Source of the DNA: Gammaproteobacteria bacterium
Lineage (GTDB): Bacteria; Pseudomonadota; Gammaproteobacteria; Burkholderiales; Burkholderiaceae_C
Assembly: GCA_030054245.1 (NCBI GenBank)
Contig: JASGCH010000014.1
Span: 1 to 14,603 of the forward strand
Direction: 5' to 3'
Length of the DNA stretch: 14,603 bases
Below, piece by piece: positions 13,288 to 14,603 of the stretch. Within the stretch, counting starts at the first letter, position 1. Every line of letters begins with the position of its first letter. The position numbers and the translations under genes were made by a program. Under the pieces are notes generated by a model. It did not search any database, was not told the DNA's origin, and saw only the letters and a program-made list of their open reading frames with translations.

Positions 13288-14337
13288 CTAATCAAAAATA
13301 TTGTCTTTCGAACATTCGACAGAAATCCCTAAGTGTTGGTACGCGGCTGGAGTAGCTATGCGACCGCGAGCTGTCCTTTGAATATAACCTCGCTGAATTA
13401 AATAAGGCTCTATAGTATCTTCAACAGTCGCATTTTCCTCACAAATACAAGTGGCTAAATTATCAATCCCCACGGGACCGCCATTAAATCGATGGATGAT
13501 GGCTTCTAGCAATTTTCTATCCATAAAATCCAATCCAAGGGGATCCACATCCAACATACCCAAAGCAACATGAGCCGTTTTAATGTCTATAATACCATTC
13601 CCACGAACTTGTGCGTAATCTCGCACTCGGCGTAGTAATCGGTTAGCAATTCTAGGAGTTGCCCGGGATCTCTTAGCTATCTCCAATGCTCCACCTGGGT
13701 CTATGGCTATATTTAACAAACCCGCACTTCGTAATACAATTTCTTGAAGTTCACTCTGGGTATAAAACTCTAAATGCTCCACAATACCGAATCTATCTCT
13801 CAAGGGTTTGGTTAACATACCTGCTCTCGTCGTCGCGGCCACTAAGGTAAAGGGCTGTAAGTCAATCTTAATACTTCTAGCGGCGGGTCCTTCTCCTAGC
13901 ATAATATCAATTTTGAAGTCCTCTAAGGCTGGGTATAAAATTTCCTCAACAATGTTGGGTAACCTATGAACTTCATCTATAAACAATACTTCATTGCGCT
14001 TTAATCCCGTCAAAAGCGCGGCTAAATCTTTGGGTTTTTCTAATATAGGACCACTCGTTTGTTTCCAACCAACCCCCAATTCGTAAGCAATAATGTGTGC
14101 CAAGGTGGTTTTACCCAATCCAGGAGGTCCAAACAATAATACATGATCTAAAGATTCATTTCTTTGTTTGGTAGCTTGAATAAATACAGAGAGTTTTTCA
14201 CAAATTTTAGTTTGCCCGGTGTACTCTTTAAGCGTTTTCGGACGCAAAGCTTTATCCAAAACCTCTTCTTTATGAGAGTCGGTTTTTGCCTCCACTATCC
14301 TGGAAAAAGTCGCTAAATTATCTTTTTGTATGCTCAT
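13288..14337 (-). CDS. ruvB: Holliday junction DNA helicase RuvB
   Basis: This 349-aa AAA+ ATPase powers branch migration of Holliday junctions as a hexameric ring on RuvA. The Walker A motif GPPGLGKTT is at 70-78, Walker B LFIDEVH at 118-124, sensor 1 AATTRAG at 168-173, and PLRDRFG, carrying conserved arginines, at 178-184. The C-terminal winged helix ends with QRGYIQRTARGRIATPAAYQHLG. Length and the conserved N-terminal LRPKTLKEYTGQ are normal, so the gene is intact. No ruvA or ruvC is seen in the 266 bp upstream, which instead hold a hairpin and another miniature element. The ATG at 14337 has no strong ribosome-binding site. Confidence 0.97.
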   Translation of the reverse strand: MSIQKDNLATFSRIVEAKTDSHKEEVLDKALRPKTLKEYTGQTKICEKLSVFIQATKQRNESLDHVLLFGPPGLGKTTLAHIIAYELGVGWKQTSGPILEKPKDLAALLTGLKRNEVLFIDEVHRLPNIVEEILYPALEDFKIDIMLGEGPAARSIKIDLQPFTLVAATTRAGMLTKPLRDRFGIVEHLEFYTQSELQEIVLRSAGLLNIAIDPGGALEIAKRSRATPRIANRLLRRVRDYAQVRGNGIIDIKTAHVALGMLDVDPLGLDFMDRKLLEAIIHRFNGGPVGIDNLATCICEENATVEDTIEPYLIQRGYIQRTARGRIATPAAYQHLGISVECSKDNIFD

Positions 14338-14374
14338 GGCCGTTTAAGAAAAAGACTATAGTTGCACGATCCGC

Positions 14375-14400
14375 TCGCTTTACCAGTTTTAGTAAAGCGA
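14375..14400. other. Stem-loop upstream of ruvB
   Basis: TCGCTTTAC (14375-14383) pairs perfectly over 9 bp with GTAAAGCGA (14392-14400) around an 8-nt loop. It lies 38 bp before the ruvB start codon, in what should be its leader or the end of an upstream gene outside the window. Confidence 0.5.
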
Positions 14401-14444
14401 ATCTAACAGCATTGACTGACCGCGCTTAGGCTTATACACACCTA

Positions 14445-14603
14445 GAGACCTTTGCACCGACGGCTATACCGCTCGGGCGAACTGTCAAAGTACAAGACTA
14501 GAGCAAACGCCCTCAGCGGAATTTACTGAGATGATCATGGTGGGCGCTCCCAGTCTCGCATATGGAGTATATGCGAGACTGGGAGCGGAAGCGCAATGGA
14601 TAG
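14445..14603 (+). mobile_element. Miniature inverted-repeat element, cut by the window end
   Basis: The tip GAGACCTTTGC (14445-14455) is followed by CCGCTCGGGCGAACTGTC, AAAGTACAAG, CCTCAGCGGAATTTACT, ATGATCAT, GGTGGGCGCTCCC, a perfect central hairpin (14545-14587) and GGAAGCGCAATGGATAG. Tip and left arm belong to the 11586-11710 subfamily, while the central palindrome and onward match the other full copies. The right arm and end are outside the window. Confidence 0.85.
14545..14587. other. Central palindrome of the 14445 element
   Basis: CGCTCCCAGTCTCGCATAT (14545-14563) and its exact reverse complement (14569-14587) form a 19-bp stem with loop GGAGT. The stem sequence matches the 9938-9976 copy; the loop differs. 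Confidence 0.9.

Noticed and set aside
1..14603. CRISPR array
   Set aside because: The recurring units are dispersed, of unequal length and separated by genes, with no regular spacer pattern.
1..14603. tRNA genes
   Set aside because: No cloverleaf with a GGTTCRANNCC-type arm and a matching acceptor stem was found in the gaps by eye.

Overview
The window looks like a low-to-moderate GC betaproteobacterial chromosome, most likely Alcaligenaceae or a related Burkholderiales lineage. The best evidence is the OmpA protein, whose mature N-terminus (SNWVSSFGQPW, then CW and SWTPAT) resembles Bordetella-type OmpA, together with the order ompA-ubiG-gph on one strand, which I recall from Bordetella relatives. 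This assignment is inference from memory, not a database search.

Layout. Positions 416-6637 hold six plus-strand genes: a fumarylacetoacetate hydrolase-family enzyme, a LysR-type regulator, a short-chain dehydrogenase, a flavin-containing monooxygenase that overlaps it by ATGA, a BASS-family membrane transporter and an NAD-dependent epimerase/dehydratase. The last four read as an accessory uptake and redox unit of unknown substrate. Positions 6820-14337 hold six minus-strand housekeeping genes: metG, sodB, gph, ubiG, ompA and ruvB. ubiG and gph overlap and should be translated together. No gene is obviously broken.

The most striking content lies between the genes. Nearly every long intergenic gap contains copies of one miniature inverted-repeat element. 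The full form is about 232-241 bp. Its terminal inverted repeats are up to 29 bp, each carrying its own small hairpin, and it has a central 17-19 bp perfect stem with a 5-nt loop. Full copies lie at 9847-10078 and 13040-13280; a third starts at 14445 and is cut by the window end. Deletion derivatives lie at 2346-2473, 6652-6730, 11586-11710 and 12653-12819. A 35-bp minimal form is at 1249-1283, and relics lie at 92-152, 252-360 and 6782-6805. Several copies are bounded by 4-5 bp direct repeats that look like target-site duplications, and the central stem shows compensatory base changes. Copies tend to sit directly against gene 3' ends; one overlaps the gph stop codon. No transposase gene is present, so the element would be mobilised in trans.

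Other structure: a 30-bp near-perfect palindrome between sodB and gph (9778-9807), a hexamer-repeat-encoded Ala-Pro linker in ompA, and a lack of clear Shine-Dalgarno sites before the plus-strand genes. No tRNA, rRNA, CRISPR array or insertion-sequence transposase was seen.
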